Shown: positions 1-10,230, counted from the stretch's first letter. The stretch: 30,265 nucleotides of DNA from Actinobacteria bacterium UBA4719 (GCA_002404345.1 DHJN01000021.1:1900-32164); one strand, 5' to 3'. The notes: generated by a model not told the origin, from the sequence alone. Numbers and translations: made by a program.

Positions 1-489
<489 letters not shown>

Positions 490-535
490 GCTGCCCCGCA
501 CATCAGCGCACCAGCGCCAAACCAGGAGGAAAACT

Positions 536-1414
536 ATGGGACAACGTCGATTCAGCTTCACGGCGGGCCTCGCGGTCGCCGCTCTCAGCCTGAGCGCATG
601 TGGCTCAGGCAGCGGGGACGCACCCAAGGTGGCCGCCAAGCCGAGCTTCGACGCGGGCACGACCATGGCCAAGATCGCGGCCGCGGGCAAGCTCAAGGTC
701 GGCACCAAGTTCGACCAGCCCGGATTCGGCCTCAAGGGCCTGGACGGCAAGCTGGCCGGCTTCGACGTCGAGGTGGCCAAGATCATTGCCGGGGCCATGG
801 GTGTCACGGCTGAGAACATCGAGTATGTCGAGAGCCCCTCGAAGGTGCGCGAGGAGCGCATCGAGAAGGGCGACGTCGACCTGGTCGCCGCCACCTACAC
901 GATCAACGACAAGCGCAAGAAGCGGGTCACCTTCGCGGGTCCGTACTACATCGCGGGTCAGCAGCTGATGGTCAAGTCCGACAACACCAAGATCAAGGGT
1001 CCGGCCGATTTGAAGGCCAACCCGGACCAGAAGGTCTGCTCGGTGACCGGCTCCACGCCTGCTGAGCAGATCAAGCCATATCTCGCCAGCGATGCCCAGC
1101 TGGTGCTGTTCGACGTCTACGACAAGTGTGCCAATGCCCTGCGCACCGGCCAGGTCCAGGTCGTGACCACCGACAACGTCATCCTGCTGGGCTTCGTCTC
1201 CAAGTCGGACAAGGCGTTCAAGCTGGTCGGCCAGCAGTTCACGAAGGAGCCCTACGGCATCGGCATCAAAAAGGGTGACGTCAAGTTCTGCGAGTTCATC
1301 AACAAGACGCTCAAGGACAACAAGGCGGCCTACAACAAGGCGTGGTCTGACACCGCGGGCAAGGTCGAGGGTGCATCGCCGGCCAAGCTGCCGGTGGCCG
1401 CGGCCTGCGCCTGA
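536..1414 (+). CDS. gluB: Glutamate-binding lipoprotein of ABC transporter
   Basis: Extracellular solute-binding lipoprotein (SBP family 3) that delivers glutamate to the GluCD permease. The ATG at 536 follows a strong AGGAGG ribosome site 6 bases upstream, so longer in-frame extensions into gluA are rejected. The N-terminus has a basic start (GQRR), a hydrophobic stretch and a lipobox, LSAC, with the lipidated Cys at about residue 22. The mature part shows family hallmarks: KLKVGTKFDQPGFG, GFDVEVAKIIAGAMG, a region around DLVAATYTI, RVTFAGPYY, and C-terminal PYGIGIKKGD. At 292 residues it has the usual length. A strong hairpin 33 bp after the stop probably raises gluB transcript over the permease genes. 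Confidence 0.95.
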   Translation: MGQRRFSFTAGLAVAALSLSACGSGSGDAPKVAAKPSFDAGTTMAKIAAAGKLKVGTKFDQPGFGLKGLDGKLAGFDVEVAKIIAGAMGVTAENIEYVESPSKVREERIEKGDVDLVAATYTINDKRKKRVTFAGPYYIAGQQLMVKSDNTKIKGPADLKANPDQKVCSVTGSTPAEQIKPYLASDAQLVLFDVYDKCANALRTGQVQVVTTDNVILLGFVSKSDKAFKLVGQQFTKEPYGIGIKKGDVKFCEFINKTLKDNKAAYNKAWSDTAGKVEGASPAKLPVAAACA

Positions 1415-1446
1415 GCCGCCAGCGGCTGAGGAGCCGTCCAACAGCA

Positions 1447-1478
1447 GAGGGCGTTCGCCGGATCCGGCGAGCGCCCTC
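1447..1478 (+). terminator. Strong hairpin between gluB and gluC (attenuator or mRNA-stabilising stem)
   Basis: GAGGGCG and CGCCCTC form the outer 7 bp, and TCGCCGGA and TCCGGCGA form the inner 8 bp, separated only by one T-G juxtaposition. The centre is a GGATCC palindrome. No T-run follows, so it is not a classical intrinsic terminator. Hairpins after solute-binding-protein genes commonly give partial termination or 3'-end protection, which would leave more binding protein than permease. That role is inferred. Confidence 0.7.
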
Positions 1479-1522
1479 ACCCGCACGAGCAGTCACCCGG
1501 AGGCGTCGAACAACCAGATGCC

Positions 1523-1630
1523 TCGAACGCTTTGTACATCGAACGCTAGATTCATCGAACGCTAGATTCATCGAACGCTAGATTCATCGAACGCTAGATT
1601 CATCGAACGCTAGATACATCGAACGCCAGA
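1523..1630. repeat. 16-bp tandem repeat in the gluB-gluC gap
   Basis: A head-to-tail array of the unit TCGAACGCTAGATTCA starts at 1523, 1539, 1555, 1571, 1587, 1603 and 1619. Units at 1539, 1555, 1571 and 1587 are identical; the first (TCGAACGCTTTGTACA), sixth (ending GATACA) and last (TCGAACGCCAGA) are degenerate. A further TCGAAC occurs at 1506. The array ends in the gluC ribosome-binding region (GAGGAGGT at 1631-1638). It is AT-richer than its surroundings and carries several CTAG tetramers, which are usually rare in such genomes. Confidence 0.95.
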
Positions 1631-1643
1631 GAGGAGGTGCGAG

Positions 1644-2294
1644 ATGGACGCCATCACCCAGAACCTCGATCTGTTCTGGAGCGGGTTCCTGCGCTCCCTG
1701 ACCATCTGTCTATGGGGAGCGGTCGGCTCGCTGCTGCTCGGCACGACCATCGCCGCATGCCGCGTCTCCCCCGTCGCACCGCTACGCACGTTCGGCACGG
1801 CTTGGGTTACCGTCATCCGCAACTGTCCCTTGTCTGTGGTGCTGTTCGGGTTCGCATTCGGCCTTCCCGAGATCGGCATCAACGCCGACTACTACGTCTT
1901 CGGGCTCTCGGCACTGATCATCTACACCTCGGCCTTCGTTTGTGAAGCGTTGCGGTCCGGCATCAACTCCGTCTCGGCCGGTCAGGCCGAGGCAGCCCGC
2001 GCGATCGGCCTGACCTTCACCCAGTCGTTGACCCAGATCGTGCTGCCCCAGGCCTTCCGGACATCGATTCCGCCGGTCGGCAGCGTGATCATCGCGATGT
2101 TCAAGAACTCCGCCGTCGTCGGCGCTTTCGGCGTAGGCCGCGACCTCTACAGCCTCGGCGAGTCGCTGACCAGCGCCCAGGGCTACGCAGTACTTCCCGT
2201 CCTGACCGGAGTGGCATTCGGCTACCTCATGATCACACTGCCCGCCGGCGTGTCCCTCGGCGTGCTCGAACGCAAGGTGGCGATCGCCCGATGA
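1644..2294 (+). CDS. gluC: Glutamate ABC transporter permease subunit
   Basis: Integral membrane permease of the His/Glu/Gln family, 216 residues, forming the channel with GluD. The ATG at 1644 is preceded by GAGGAGGT at a good distance. The protein starts with a membrane segment, LFWSGFLRSLTICLWGAVGSLLLG, and carries the cytoplasmic coupling (EAA) loop around SAGQAEAARAIGLTF and LPQAFRTSIPP (about residues 112-138), where it docks on GluA. The stop overlaps the gluD start (ATGA at 2291), so the two permeases are translationally coupled. Confidence 0.95.
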   Translation: MDAITQNLDLFWSGFLRSLTICLWGAVGSLLLGTTIAACRVSPVAPLRTFGTAWVTVIRNCPLSVVLFGFAFGLPEIGINADYYVFGLSALIIYTSAFVCEALRSGINSVSAGQAEAARAIGLTFTQSLTQIVLPQAFRTSIPPVGSVIIAMFKNSAVVGAFGVGRDLYSLGESLTSAQGYAVLPVLTGVAFGYLMITLPAGVSLGVLERKVAIAR

Positions 2295-3172
2295 GCAGCG
2301 CCAACGTCCTGTATGACGCACCCGGCCCCCGCGCCCGACGCCGGGCCTGGATTGGCGGTGCGAGCGCCACCCTCGTGATCCTCGTGCTGATGGGGCTGGT
2401 CCTCAAGCGCCTCGCGGACCAGGGCCAGTTCTCCGGCAAGCTGTGGGGCCCGATCCTGAACCCGTCCAACGAGGACTTTCCGCTCGTGTGGCAGCTGCTC
2501 GCCAAGGGCGTTCTTGCAACATTGACGGCCGCGGTGCTCGCCATCGCCTTCTCCCTGATCATCGGCGGTGTGACCGGCGTCGCCCGGATGATGCTCGGCC
2601 GCCGGTCCCGGATGCCGATCGTCGCTCTGATCGAACTCCTTCGTGGCCTCCCCGTCGTGATCACGATCTACTTCGCCAGCCGGGTCCTGCCCGAGTTCGG
2701 CGTCAACCTGACCGGGATGCCTGGTGGGGCAGGCCTCTGGTTCCTCGTCATTGGTCTCACCGCCTACAACTCGGTCATCATCGCCGAGATCATCAGGGCG
2801 GGCGTCGCCTCGCTCCCGCGCGGTCAGAGGGAGGCGGCCCTGGCAATCGGTCTCACTCCCGGAGCCTCGATGCGTCTGGTGTTGCTCCCCCAGGCCGTCC
2901 GGGTCATGCTGCCGGCTCTGATCAGCCAGCTCGTGGTGATCCTGAAAGACACCTCGTTGGCTGCCGTGCTCGGCCTCTACACCGAGCTTCTGCGTCAGGG
3001 GAATCTGATCGCGCTCAACCTCAACAACCCGATCCAGATCCTGTCCGTCGTCGCAGTCATCTTCATCCTGATCAACTACAGCCTCAGCCGGCTCGCCACC
3101 TGGGTCGACCAGCGGTCTGCACGCAAGACCCAAGCCAAGGGCATCGAGGGCATCCCCGCGGAGATCGGCTGA
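2291..3172 (+). CDS. gluD: Glutamate ABC transporter permease subunit
   Basis: Second permease of the glutamate importer, 293 residues, longer than GluC at the N-terminus as in corynebacterial GluD. The start ATG overlaps the gluC stop in ATGA. A first membrane helix (about residues 21-39, GGASATLVILVLMGLVL) precedes the core beginning near LLAKGVLATLTAAVLA. The EAA loop is visible at SLPRGQREAALAIGLTP followed by LPQAVRVMLPALISQ. The C-terminal tail is basic and cytoplasmic. Transcription probably ends at the perfect-looking hairpin 53 bp downstream. Confidence 0.95.
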   Translation: MSSANVLYDAPGPRARRRAWIGGASATLVILVLMGLVLKRLADQGQFSGKLWGPILNPSNEDFPLVWQLLAKGVLATLTAAVLAIAFSLIIGGVTGVARMMLGRRSRMPIVALIELLRGLPVVITIYFASRVLPEFGVNLTGMPGGAGLWFLVIGLTAYNSVIIAEIIRAGVASLPRGQREAALAIGLTPGASMRLVLLPQAVRVMLPALISQLVVILKDTSLAAVLGLYTELLRQGNLIALNLNNPIQILSVVAVIFILINYSLSRLATWVDQRSARKTQAKGIEGIPAEIG

Positions 3173-3224
3173 GCCCTCGGCCGATGAAGGCACTGCGGGC
3201 GAACGAACTGCCGACATCACGAAA

Positions 3225-3268
3225 CGCAACGAAGGTCCTACCTGGCGAGAGGTAGGTCCTTCGTTGCG
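3225..3268. terminator. Bidirectional terminator between gluD and the convergent CoA-transferase gene
   Basis: Arms of 19 bp (CGCAACGAAGGTCCTACCT and AGGTAGGTCCTTCGTTGCG) pair with a single mismatch around a 6-base loop GGCGAG. The hairpin sits between two convergent genes, 53 bp after gluD and 26 bp after the other gene's stop, the expected place for a shared factor-independent terminator. There is no long T-run on either side. Confidence 0.85.
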
Positions 3269-3293
3269 CTCCCCACTGTACGCCGTCGCCTGT

Positions 3294-4520
3294 TCAGGTC
3301 AGGCCCAGCTCCTGGGCTTCCTCCCAGAGCTCCGAGCGCACGCTTGGATGAGCGGCGTGTTCGATGAGATGTCGGGCCTGCGTCTTCTCGTCGTAACCCC
3401 ATAACCTGGCGACACCCTGCTCGGTCACGACGGCGGTCTGCTGGAACGAGGTCACCGGCTCGTCCAGCAACGGAACCACGCAGGAGACATCGGCGCGTGG
3501 GTGCCAGCTGCGCAGGGCGATGAAGGCCTGACCGCCGGCGGCGTGGAGAGCACCGACGATGAAGTCGGTCTGTCCGCCATACCCGGAATGGATCCTGGCA
3601 TTGATCCGCGAGGCATTCGCCTGCCCGAACAGGTCCACCTCAAGTGCGGAGTTCACGCTCGTCATCGCGCGGTTGGCGGCAATCAGGGTCGGACTGTTGG
3701 TCTTCTCCGTCCGCAGCATGCGCACGCGGGGGTTGCCGTCCACCCAGTCGAACAGCCTGCGCGAGCCGAAGCAGAAGGACGCCGTCAGGGGGTGCTCCAC
3801 GTCCAGCCCATGTACCTCGTCGAGGTCCAGGAGCCCGTCCGAGAACATCTCCGTCCAGACCCGCAGACCACGCCGGGCCGACAGCGCCTGCAGGATCGAG
3901 TCGGGCACTGCCCCGATGCCCATCTGCAGGGTTGCCCCGTCATCGATCATGGCGGCAATACGTTCCGCAATAACGCGACTGGCGTCATCAACGGTGTTCG
4001 GGGGTGTGTCAGTGAGCTCGAACTCCGCCTCCACGGCCAGGTCGACCGCCTCGACCGCGATCTCCGCGTCCCCGAACGTGTACGGCATACGGGAGTTGAT
4101 CACCGCGATCACCAGGCCGCCGCGGGCGCAACAGACCTCGAGCGCCGCCGGAAGCACGTTCACCTCGATTCCCAGACTCAGCAGGCCTGATCGCGGCGGA
4201 GCGCAGTGCAACACCACGACATCGGGCGGCAAGCTCCGCTCGAAGAGCAATGGCGCCATGGACAGCCTGCTCGGTACGTACTCCAGCGCTGGGTGATGAC
4301 GCATGCCTGGCCCGACAAAACTGGTCTCGGCAATGACACCCGGGCGTTCGGGTACGCCCACACCGATGTTGAGCGCGTGCAGGCGATACCGCTCGATCGA
4401 ACGGTCGATGGCGTCAACGACCAACCACGGCGTGGCCGCGTTGCCGCCGACTATCACCCGCGGAACGCCCTCAATCACTGCCAGGCGACGTTGCAGCTGA
4501 TCGAGGCTTATCGTTCGCAC
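3294..4520 (-). CDS. Acetyl-CoA hydrolase/transferase family protein
   Basis: Predicted CoA-transferase of the acetyl-CoA hydrolase / 4-hydroxybutyrate CoA-transferase family, which moves CoA between short-chain acyl groups in the cytoplasm. The 408 residues are close to the usual 420-430. Visible family blocks are LPPDVVVLHCAPP, LQMGIGAVPDSIL, the block around SVNSALEVDLFGQANA that normally holds the catalytic glutamyl residue, and SGYGGQTDFIVGA. The C-terminal part (VVTEQGVARLWG) is also typical. The start is a GTG at 4520 with a weak ribosome site. It lies just downstream of the flavin-type gene at 4549 in the same direction (28 bp), so it may be co-transcribed with the dormancy block. The substrate cannot be told from sequence. 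Confidence 0.88.
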   Translation of the reverse strand: MRTISLDQLQRRLAVIEGVPRVIVGGNAATPWLVVDAIDRSIERYRLHALNIGVGVPERPGVIAETSFVGPGMRHHPALEYVPSRLSMAPLLFERSLPPDVVVLHCAPPRSGLLSLGIEVNVLPAALEVCCARGGLVIAVINSRMPYTFGDAEIAVEAVDLAVEAEFELTDTPPNTVDDASRVIAERIAAMIDDGATLQMGIGAVPDSILQALSARRGLRVWTEMFSDGLLDLDEVHGLDVEHPLTASFCFGSRRLFDWVDGNPRVRMLRTEKTNSPTLIAANRAMTSVNSALEVDLFGQANASRINARIHSGYGGQTDFIVGALHAAGGQAFIALRSWHPRADVSCVVPLLDEPVTSFQQTAVVTEQGVARLWGYDEKTQARHLIEHAAHPSVRSELWEEAQELGLT

Positions 4521-4548
4521 GACGTCATTGTGCCCGACGAGCGTCCCG

Positions 4549-5028
4549 TTATTCGGCCGGAGGCACCGCCGATCGTGTACGGCCCGCCACCTCGAACCGA
4601 CGGCCGGTGATGGTGTCGGCCGTGATCCTGATGAAGTGCGGCTTCGGCGACGCGTGCCACGGAAAGAGCGGCAGCTCGATCACCTCCAGCATGTCGTACA
4701 GGCGGTTCACGTGCTGAGCCTCACCCTTGACCACGACGCTCCAGGCGCTCGCGGTTTCGGCGTCGTACCCGTCCACCTCGAACGCGACCTGATGCCCTGA
4801 GGCCGCAGCGAGCTTCGTCCCGGCGGCGGTGCGGAACACCAGGCTGCCGTGGTCGACCAGGTGGTTGACCGGGAAGATGTCCGGGCGGCCGTCAACGATC
4901 ACCGCCAATCGACCCACCTCGGCTTCCCGGAGCAAGGTCCACGACTCCGTCGAGGTCAGCTCGAAACCCGAAGTCGGCTCGTCACCCGCGTTCACATCGT
5001 CACCCGCGTTCACGTCGTCATTACTCAT
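4549..5028 (-). CDS. Pyridoxamine 5'-phosphate oxidase-like flavin-binding protein
   Basis: A 159-residue split-barrel protein of the PNPOx-like / nitroimidazole-resistance type. Visible blocks are LLREAEVGRLAVIVDGRPDI, FPVNHLVDHGSLVFRTAAGTK and VAFEVDGYD, then a W-S-V-V-V-K-G-E-A strand; these shape the flavin (FMN or F420) site. Similar genes are frequent members of DosR regulons in mycobacteria. The first 17 residues contain a tandem DDVNAG repeat made by an 18-bp duplication, so the N-terminus is probably unstructured. The ATG at 5028 has almost no ribosome site and may have a very short leader. A DosR-box-like motif lies 36 bp upstream. Confidence 0.88.
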   Translation of the reverse strand: MSNDDVNAGDDVNAGDEPTSGFELTSTESWTLLREAEVGRLAVIVDGRPDIFPVNHLVDHGSLVFRTAAGTKLAAASGHQVAFEVDGYDAETASAWSVVVKGEAQHVNRLYDMLEVIELPLFPWHASPKPHFIRITADTITGRRFEVAGRTRSAVPPAE

Positions 5029-5063
5029 GCAGTCAGTGTCGCGCTATGACCTCGGCAATGCAC

Positions 5064-5079
5064 GGCCAAAGGTCCCGAA
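5064..5079 (-). promoter_or_regulatory. DosR-box-like motif upstream of the flavin-binding protein
   Basis: Read on the minus strand the motif is TTCGGGACCTTTGGCC. Its first eight bases match the published mycobacterial DosR consensus half (TTSGGGAC) exactly, and the second half is partly symmetrical (GGCC for GTCCC). It ends 36 bp upstream of the ATG, a typical DosR-site distance for a gene with a short leader. The regulator is encoded next door. Found by eye, not by a scored matrix. Confidence 0.55.
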
Positions 5080-5092
5080 GGCCAGATGGTGG

Positions 5093-5140
5093 CCGACTCG
5101 GCCCCACGCCGACTCGGTCCCACGCCGACTCAGCACCACG
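5093..5140. repeat. Three 16-bp tandem units downstream of the DevR gene
   Basis: Units CCGACTCGGCCCCACG (5093), CCGACTCGGTCCCACG (5109) and CCGACTCAGCACCACG (5125) lie head to tail between the devR stop and the flavin-protein start. The last unit contributes one arm of the hairpin at 5123-5146. Confidence 0.85.
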
Positions 5141-5146
5141 TCGGCG
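5123..5146 (-). terminator. Hairpin just after the DevR stop
   Basis: CGCCGAC and GTCGGCG (7 bp) pair around a 10-base loop, beginning 6 bases after the DevR stop codon in the direction of its transcription. No T-run follows. It could end the devR transcript before the separately controlled flavin-protein gene. Confidence 0.5.
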
Positions 5147-5152
5147 AGTTAT

Positions 5153-5809
5153 TCAGTCCGGCGGTCGACGCCCCTTGCCGGGTTGATGCGTCACGGCGAA
5201 GACGGCGGCCTGGGTCCGCCGCTCCATGCCCAGCTTGCCCAGCACCGCGGTGATGTAGTTCTTCACGGTCTTCTCCGCCAGGGACATGACCTCACCGATC
5301 TGGCGGTTGGTCAGACCCTCGGCGACGTGGTCGAGGATTCGTCGCTCCTGCGGAGACAGCAGCCTCAGTCGAGGATCGGCCCCCACGTCGCTGGTCCATC
5401 CGCGCCGGATCCGGTCAACCGTCGCCGGATCGATCAGCTGCTCGCCATTGGCCACCTTGCGAATGGCCTCGATCAGTCCATTTCCCTTGATGTCCTTCAG
5501 CAGATACCCGGCCGCCCCGGCAAGGATGGCCGTTGCGAGCGCCTGCTCATCGTCAAAGGAGGTCAGGATCAACCCGGCGATCGCGGGGTCCACGGACCGT
5601 ACGTCCCGACACACGTCGATGCCAGAGCCATCCGGCAGCCTGGCGTCGAAGATCGCCACGTTGGGACGTAGCGCCGGGATTCGCCGGCTGGCCTCGACCG
5701 CAGAGCCGGACTCACCGACCACCTCGAAGTCATCAACGGTCTCGAGAAGCTCCCGCAGTCCGCGTCGCACGATCTCATGATCGTCGAGGAGAAATATGCG
5801 GATCGTCAT
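5153..5809 (-). CDS. devR: DevR/DosR-type response regulator (NarL/LuxR family)
   Basis: Cytoplasmic transcription factor, 218 residues, the expected output of the DevS-type kinase at 6588-8339. The receiver domain (1-120) has the acidic pair D9-D10, phospho-acceptor D55 in FDARLPDG, T83 and K105. The C-terminal LuxR-type helix-turn-helix starts near LSPQERRILDHVAEGLTNRQIG and contains AEKTVKNYITAVLGKLGMER, then RTQAAVF, which is almost identical to my recollection of the Mycobacterium DosR DNA-recognition helix. This supports recognition of the same GGGAC-type operator. ATG at 5809 has GGAAGG about 7 bases upstream. It is preceded by the CBS gene on the same strand with a 92-bp gap. Confidence 0.92.
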   Translation of the reverse strand: MTIRIFLLDDHEIVRRGLRELLETVDDFEVVGESGSAVEASRRIPALRPNVAIFDARLPDGSGIDVCRDVRSVDPAIAGLILTSFDDEQALATAILAGAAGYLLKDIKGNGLIEAIRKVANGEQLIDPATVDRIRRGWTSDVGADPRLRLLSPQERRILDHVAEGLTNRQIGEVMSLAEKTVKNYITAVLGKLGMERRTQAAVFAVTHQPGKGRRPPD

Positions 5810-5901
5810 ATGTTCACCTTCCCATGCCTGATCCCTCCATCATGGTGCATCGAAAGCGTTCGCGAATCGCTTCCACCTGCGCCGGCGGAGTGTCAGGCCG
5901 G

Positions 5902-6501
5902 TCAGCCATCGGACTGGTGCGACGTGACCCGGCGAACGCCCAGGACGGACTGGGCGATGGAGGTGGCAGCTGCTCGCTCACGGTCCGAGGCAGTCCCCGT
6001 GATGTGCACCACCCCACTGGTGACCTCCGCGTGCCATCCCTGCAGACCGATTTCTCCGAGGATCCGGGATATCTCCGCGGAGATCTCCCTGTCGGGTCGG
6101 GCCATTGCCCGGATCACGTCACTTCGGCTGACGACGCCAAGGAGCGACTCGCCACGGACCACGGGCACGCTCTTCCACGCCGTACGAGCAAAAGTGTGGG
6201 CGAGCTCGGCGACGTCGCTGTCCTCCCGCACTGTGTGTGGACGCGCCGTCATCACCTGACCCACCGTGGATGGCAATGGTCCGGACGATGAACGGGCCAA
6301 TCGCAAATGTGCTCTGGGATCCGGCTCCAGATCTGCTTTGAGCAGATCAGCCTCGCTGATGATGCCGACCAGGAGCCCGCCACTGTCCACGACAGGAAGT
6401 CCGGTCACCTTCGCCCTCGCCATGAGCTGCAGCGCTGCTTCCAGCGACGCGTCCTCGTGCACGCTGTATGCCGGGCTGGTCATGATCTCGCGAACAAGCA
6501 T
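5902..6501 (-). CDS. CBS-pair protein with C-terminal BON-like domain
   Basis: A 199-residue protein with two CBS motifs, usually an adenine-nucleotide-sensing regulatory pair, followed by a BON-like domain. CBS1 spans about 5-60 (REIMTSPAYSVHEDASLEAA to VGIISEADLL); CBS2 about 75-130 (VGQVMTARPHTVREDSDVAE to LGVVSRSDVI); the tail (about 138-195, WHAEVTSGVVHITGTASD) resembles a BON fold. I chose the ATG at 6501, preceded by AAGGGAG about 10 bases upstream, rather than an in-frame start at 6576 whose extra 25 residues do not resemble the family. CBS proteins of this type (like Hrp1) are strongly DosR-induced in mycobacteria; a DosR-like motif lies upstream. Confidence 0.88.
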   Translation of the reverse strand: MLVREIMTSPAYSVHEDASLEAALQLMARAKVTGLPVVDSGGLLVGIISEADLLKADLEPDPRAHLRLARSSSGPLPSTVGQVMTARPHTVREDSDVAELAHTFARTAWKSVPVVRGESLLGVVSRSDVIRAMARPDREISAEISRILGEIGLQGWHAEVTSGVVHITGTASDRERAAATSIAQSVLGVRRVTSHQSDG

Positions 6502-6568
6502 GTCAGTCACTCCCTTGAACACCACAACGTCCTGCGGCCAGCATGTTTGGCCGCAGTAACGTAAGACA

Positions 6569-6582
6569 GTGACCAACGTCCC
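6569..6582 (-). promoter_or_regulatory. DosR-box-like motif upstream of the CBS-BON gene
   Basis: On the minus strand this reads GGGACGTTGGTCAC, matching 11 of 14 positions of GGGACTWWAGTCCC. It lies 67 bp upstream of the ATG at 6501, in the short gap after the DevS gene. Identified by eye. Confidence 0.5.
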
Positions 6583-6587
6583 GCGGG

Positions 6588-8427
<1,840 letters not shown>

Positions 8428-8430
<3 letters not shown>

Positions 8431-8907
8431 GGACGTGCCTGGCGTTCTCACTCGGGTGCCGCCCGCGGGCTGTAGCGTTGGGTCCGGGCCGGTCACGGTC
8501 AGAACGTCGCAAAAGGCGTGCTCCTGACAGTACTTGCCCACAAGAACGTCGGCGTCGGGCGCATCGCGACCGACAACGAGCACTGCCGCGCCGCGACTGC
8601 GTTCGACCAGCGTCCGCGCCACGTCACCCTCCACAGTCTCGAAGGTGCACGGAACTCGCCGCTGCCGATGCAGGGCACACAGGGCGACACCGAACATCAC
8701 CACATCCATCTCCGAACGGTCCTCTGCGCTCAGGCCCGTGGGCAACACCTGGACGAAGCGCACCCGGGATCCACGTTGCACGGCTTCGCGGACAGCCGCA
8801 CCTGCGACCAGGGTTGCCATGCCGTCGTTCGCAAGCCCGGCCACGACGTCGCCCGCGTGGTGGGGTGACTGCGTGCCCGCAGGTCCTGACGTGGTGGATG
8901 TCTGCAT
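8428..8907 (-). CDS. Small universal-stress-like protein
   Basis: About 159 residues. The body (VVAGLANDGMATLVAGAAVREAVQRG, RVRFVQVLP, then ARTLVERSRGAAVLVVGRDA) follows the Usp alpha/beta plan, but the G-x2-G-x9-G(S/T) ATP loop is absent, so it is probably a non-ATP-binding relative of the kind found in dormancy clusters. The start is uncertain: Met codons at 8907 and 8928 both lack a good ribosome site. I prefer 8907 because a DosR-like box at 8944-8957 would place the transcription start near 8910, inside any ORF begun at 8928. It is divergent from the two-domain Usp gene. Confidence 0.72.
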
Positions 8908-8943
8908 GTCACCGATCGTCGCGTTCATCGGTTGCGCGCGGCA

Positions 8944-8957
8944 GAGTCGAAAGTCCC
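8944..8957 (-). promoter_or_regulatory. DosR-box-like motif upstream of the small Usp gene
   Basis: On the minus strand this reads GGGACTTTCGACTC: the first eight bases fit the DosR consensus perfectly and the second half is imperfect (11 of 14 overall). It lies 36 bp upstream of the Met at 8907. Confidence 0.5.
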
Positions 8958-8984
8958 GTCGCAGCGTCACTCCTCGGTTCAACA

Positions 8985-9007
8985 GGACAGGACCTAGTTC
9001 CCTGTCC
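8985..9007. promoter_or_regulatory. 23-bp inverted repeat in the divergent usp-usp region
   Basis: GGACAGG and CCTGTCC arms flank ACCTAGTTC, and the inner part AGGACCTAGTTCCC is itself a weak DosR-like palindrome (10 of 14). It is 62 bp upstream of the + strand usp ATG at 9070 and close to the minus-strand usp promoter, so it could control either gene. Confidence 0.45.
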
Positions 9008-9069
9008 GCGCACGCTCGGAATGACAAGAGTTGGTATTGCTGGACAACCAGATGAACAAGGAGAACGCC

Positions 9070-10077
9070 ATGAGCAACAAGCCCGTTCCGCGAGGGGCTG
9101 TCGTCGTCGGCGTCGACGGCTCACCGAGCAGCGACCTGGCCCTGGACTGGGCGGTCAAGGAATGCGCTCGAAGAGGGCTGCCGTTGCACATCATTCACGC
9201 GTTCCCCCACGGGTACCCGATGACGAACACCGGGATCGGGTACTCCACGGGCAGCGTGCGTCAGCGCGCCGACAGCGTTCGGACGGACGCCATTGTCCGC
9301 GCGCACCGTGCGAATCCCGAGCTGGTCACCACCTGGAGCGACCCGGCGCTCGGGGCGGCACCAGCTCTGGTGAGCGCCTCGGACTCGGCCGACACGGTGG
9401 TTGTAGGCGCCAGTAGCAGGAACGCAGGTGGCTTGCTCCTGGGGGCGATCTCGGTTCAGGTGGCGGCGCACGCCCGGTGTCCCGTGGTCGTCGTGCACGA
9501 CACATCGGCCACATCGGCCCCGGAGGGCGCCCCCGTCGTCGTCGGGGTTGACGGCTCGGCGTTGTCGAAGAACGCGATCGCCTATGCCTATGCGCAGGCA
9601 TCGGCACGCGGGGTTGGCCTGACCGTTGTCCACGGATGGTGGCTGGAGTACGTCGAAGGTTCCTCGACCTCGACCATCTGGAGCGTCGACTGGCAGAAGT
9701 TCGCTGAGGAAGAGCAGGCCCTGGTTGCCGAGTCACTCGCCGGCTGGCAGGAGAAGTACCCAGACGTGGAGGTTCGCCGACACAGCGTCCGCGGGGTCCC
9801 GGTCGAGGCGCTCGTGCGTCAGAGCGAGAACGCCTGCCTCGTGGTCGTGGGTACTCGCGGCCGCGGTGGATTCGCCGGGCTCCTCCTGGGCTCGGTCAGC
9901 CAAGGCGTGATGCACAAGGCTCACTGCCCCGTGGCCATCGTTCGAGGTCCCAGGAAACTCCGAGGCGTTGAAGACAACCTGATCACCTCCGCGGAGCAAC
10001 TGCACCCCGTCCCCCCGGTCCCGAAAACAAGTAAGAGCTGCCGGTTCTGGCGGAACACTCAGGGACGCCGTCGGTGA
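9070..10077 (+). CDS. Two-domain universal stress protein
   Basis: A 335-residue protein with two tandem Usp domains. Domain 1 (about 8-145) starts AVVVGVDGSPSSDLALDWAV; its ATP loop is degenerate (GASSRNAGGLLLGA). Domain 2 (about 150-300) starts APVVVGVDGSALS and has an intact loop, GTRGRGGFAGLLLGS, fitting G-x2-G-x9-G-S, so only the second half is expected to bind ATP. I chose ATG 9070 with AAGGAG 7 bases upstream over an upstream GTG at 9031. After the second domain there is an unusual 35-residue basic tail ending CRFWRNTQGRRR. Such proteins are hallmark DosR targets in mycobacteria. Confidence 0.92.
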   Translation: MSNKPVPRGAVVVGVDGSPSSDLALDWAVKECARRGLPLHIIHAFPHGYPMTNTGIGYSTGSVRQRADSVRTDAIVRAHRANPELVTTWSDPALGAAPALVSASDSADTVVVGASSRNAGGLLLGAISVQVAAHARCPVVVVHDTSATSAPEGAPVVVGVDGSALSKNAIAYAYAQASARGVGLTVVHGWWLEYVEGSSTSTIWSVDWQKFAEEEQALVAESLAGWQEKYPDVEVRRHSVRGVPVEALVRQSENACLVVVGTRGRGGFAGLLLGSVSQGVMHKAHCPVAIVRGPRKLRGVEDNLITSAEQLHPVPPVPKTSKSCRFWRNTQGRRR

Positions 10078-10230
10078 CGGCCGGAACCTCCCCCTTGAGG
10101 ATGTGCAGATCCACCCGGAACATCACCTGACGCTTTGTGCCAATGCCCATCCCGCGTGAGGAACTAAGGCTTGACTGCACAGATAGCGTGTGCTGAGCGG
10201 GTTCGCATGAACGTGGGAGGGAAGACCCAA

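Noticed and set aside
605..1486. A 293-codon frame antisense to gluB
   Set aside because: Composition is that of a mirror frame (Leu/Val/Gly/Asp rich, no domain); gluB is certain.
1523..1630. CRISPR-like array
   Set aside because: Units are directly adjacent with no spacers, and no cas gene is present.
10171..10230. TTG 10171 as the start of the large hydrolase
   Set aside because: There is no good ribosome site, and the added 20 residues have no support; GTG 10231 follows GGGAGGG at 9 bases.
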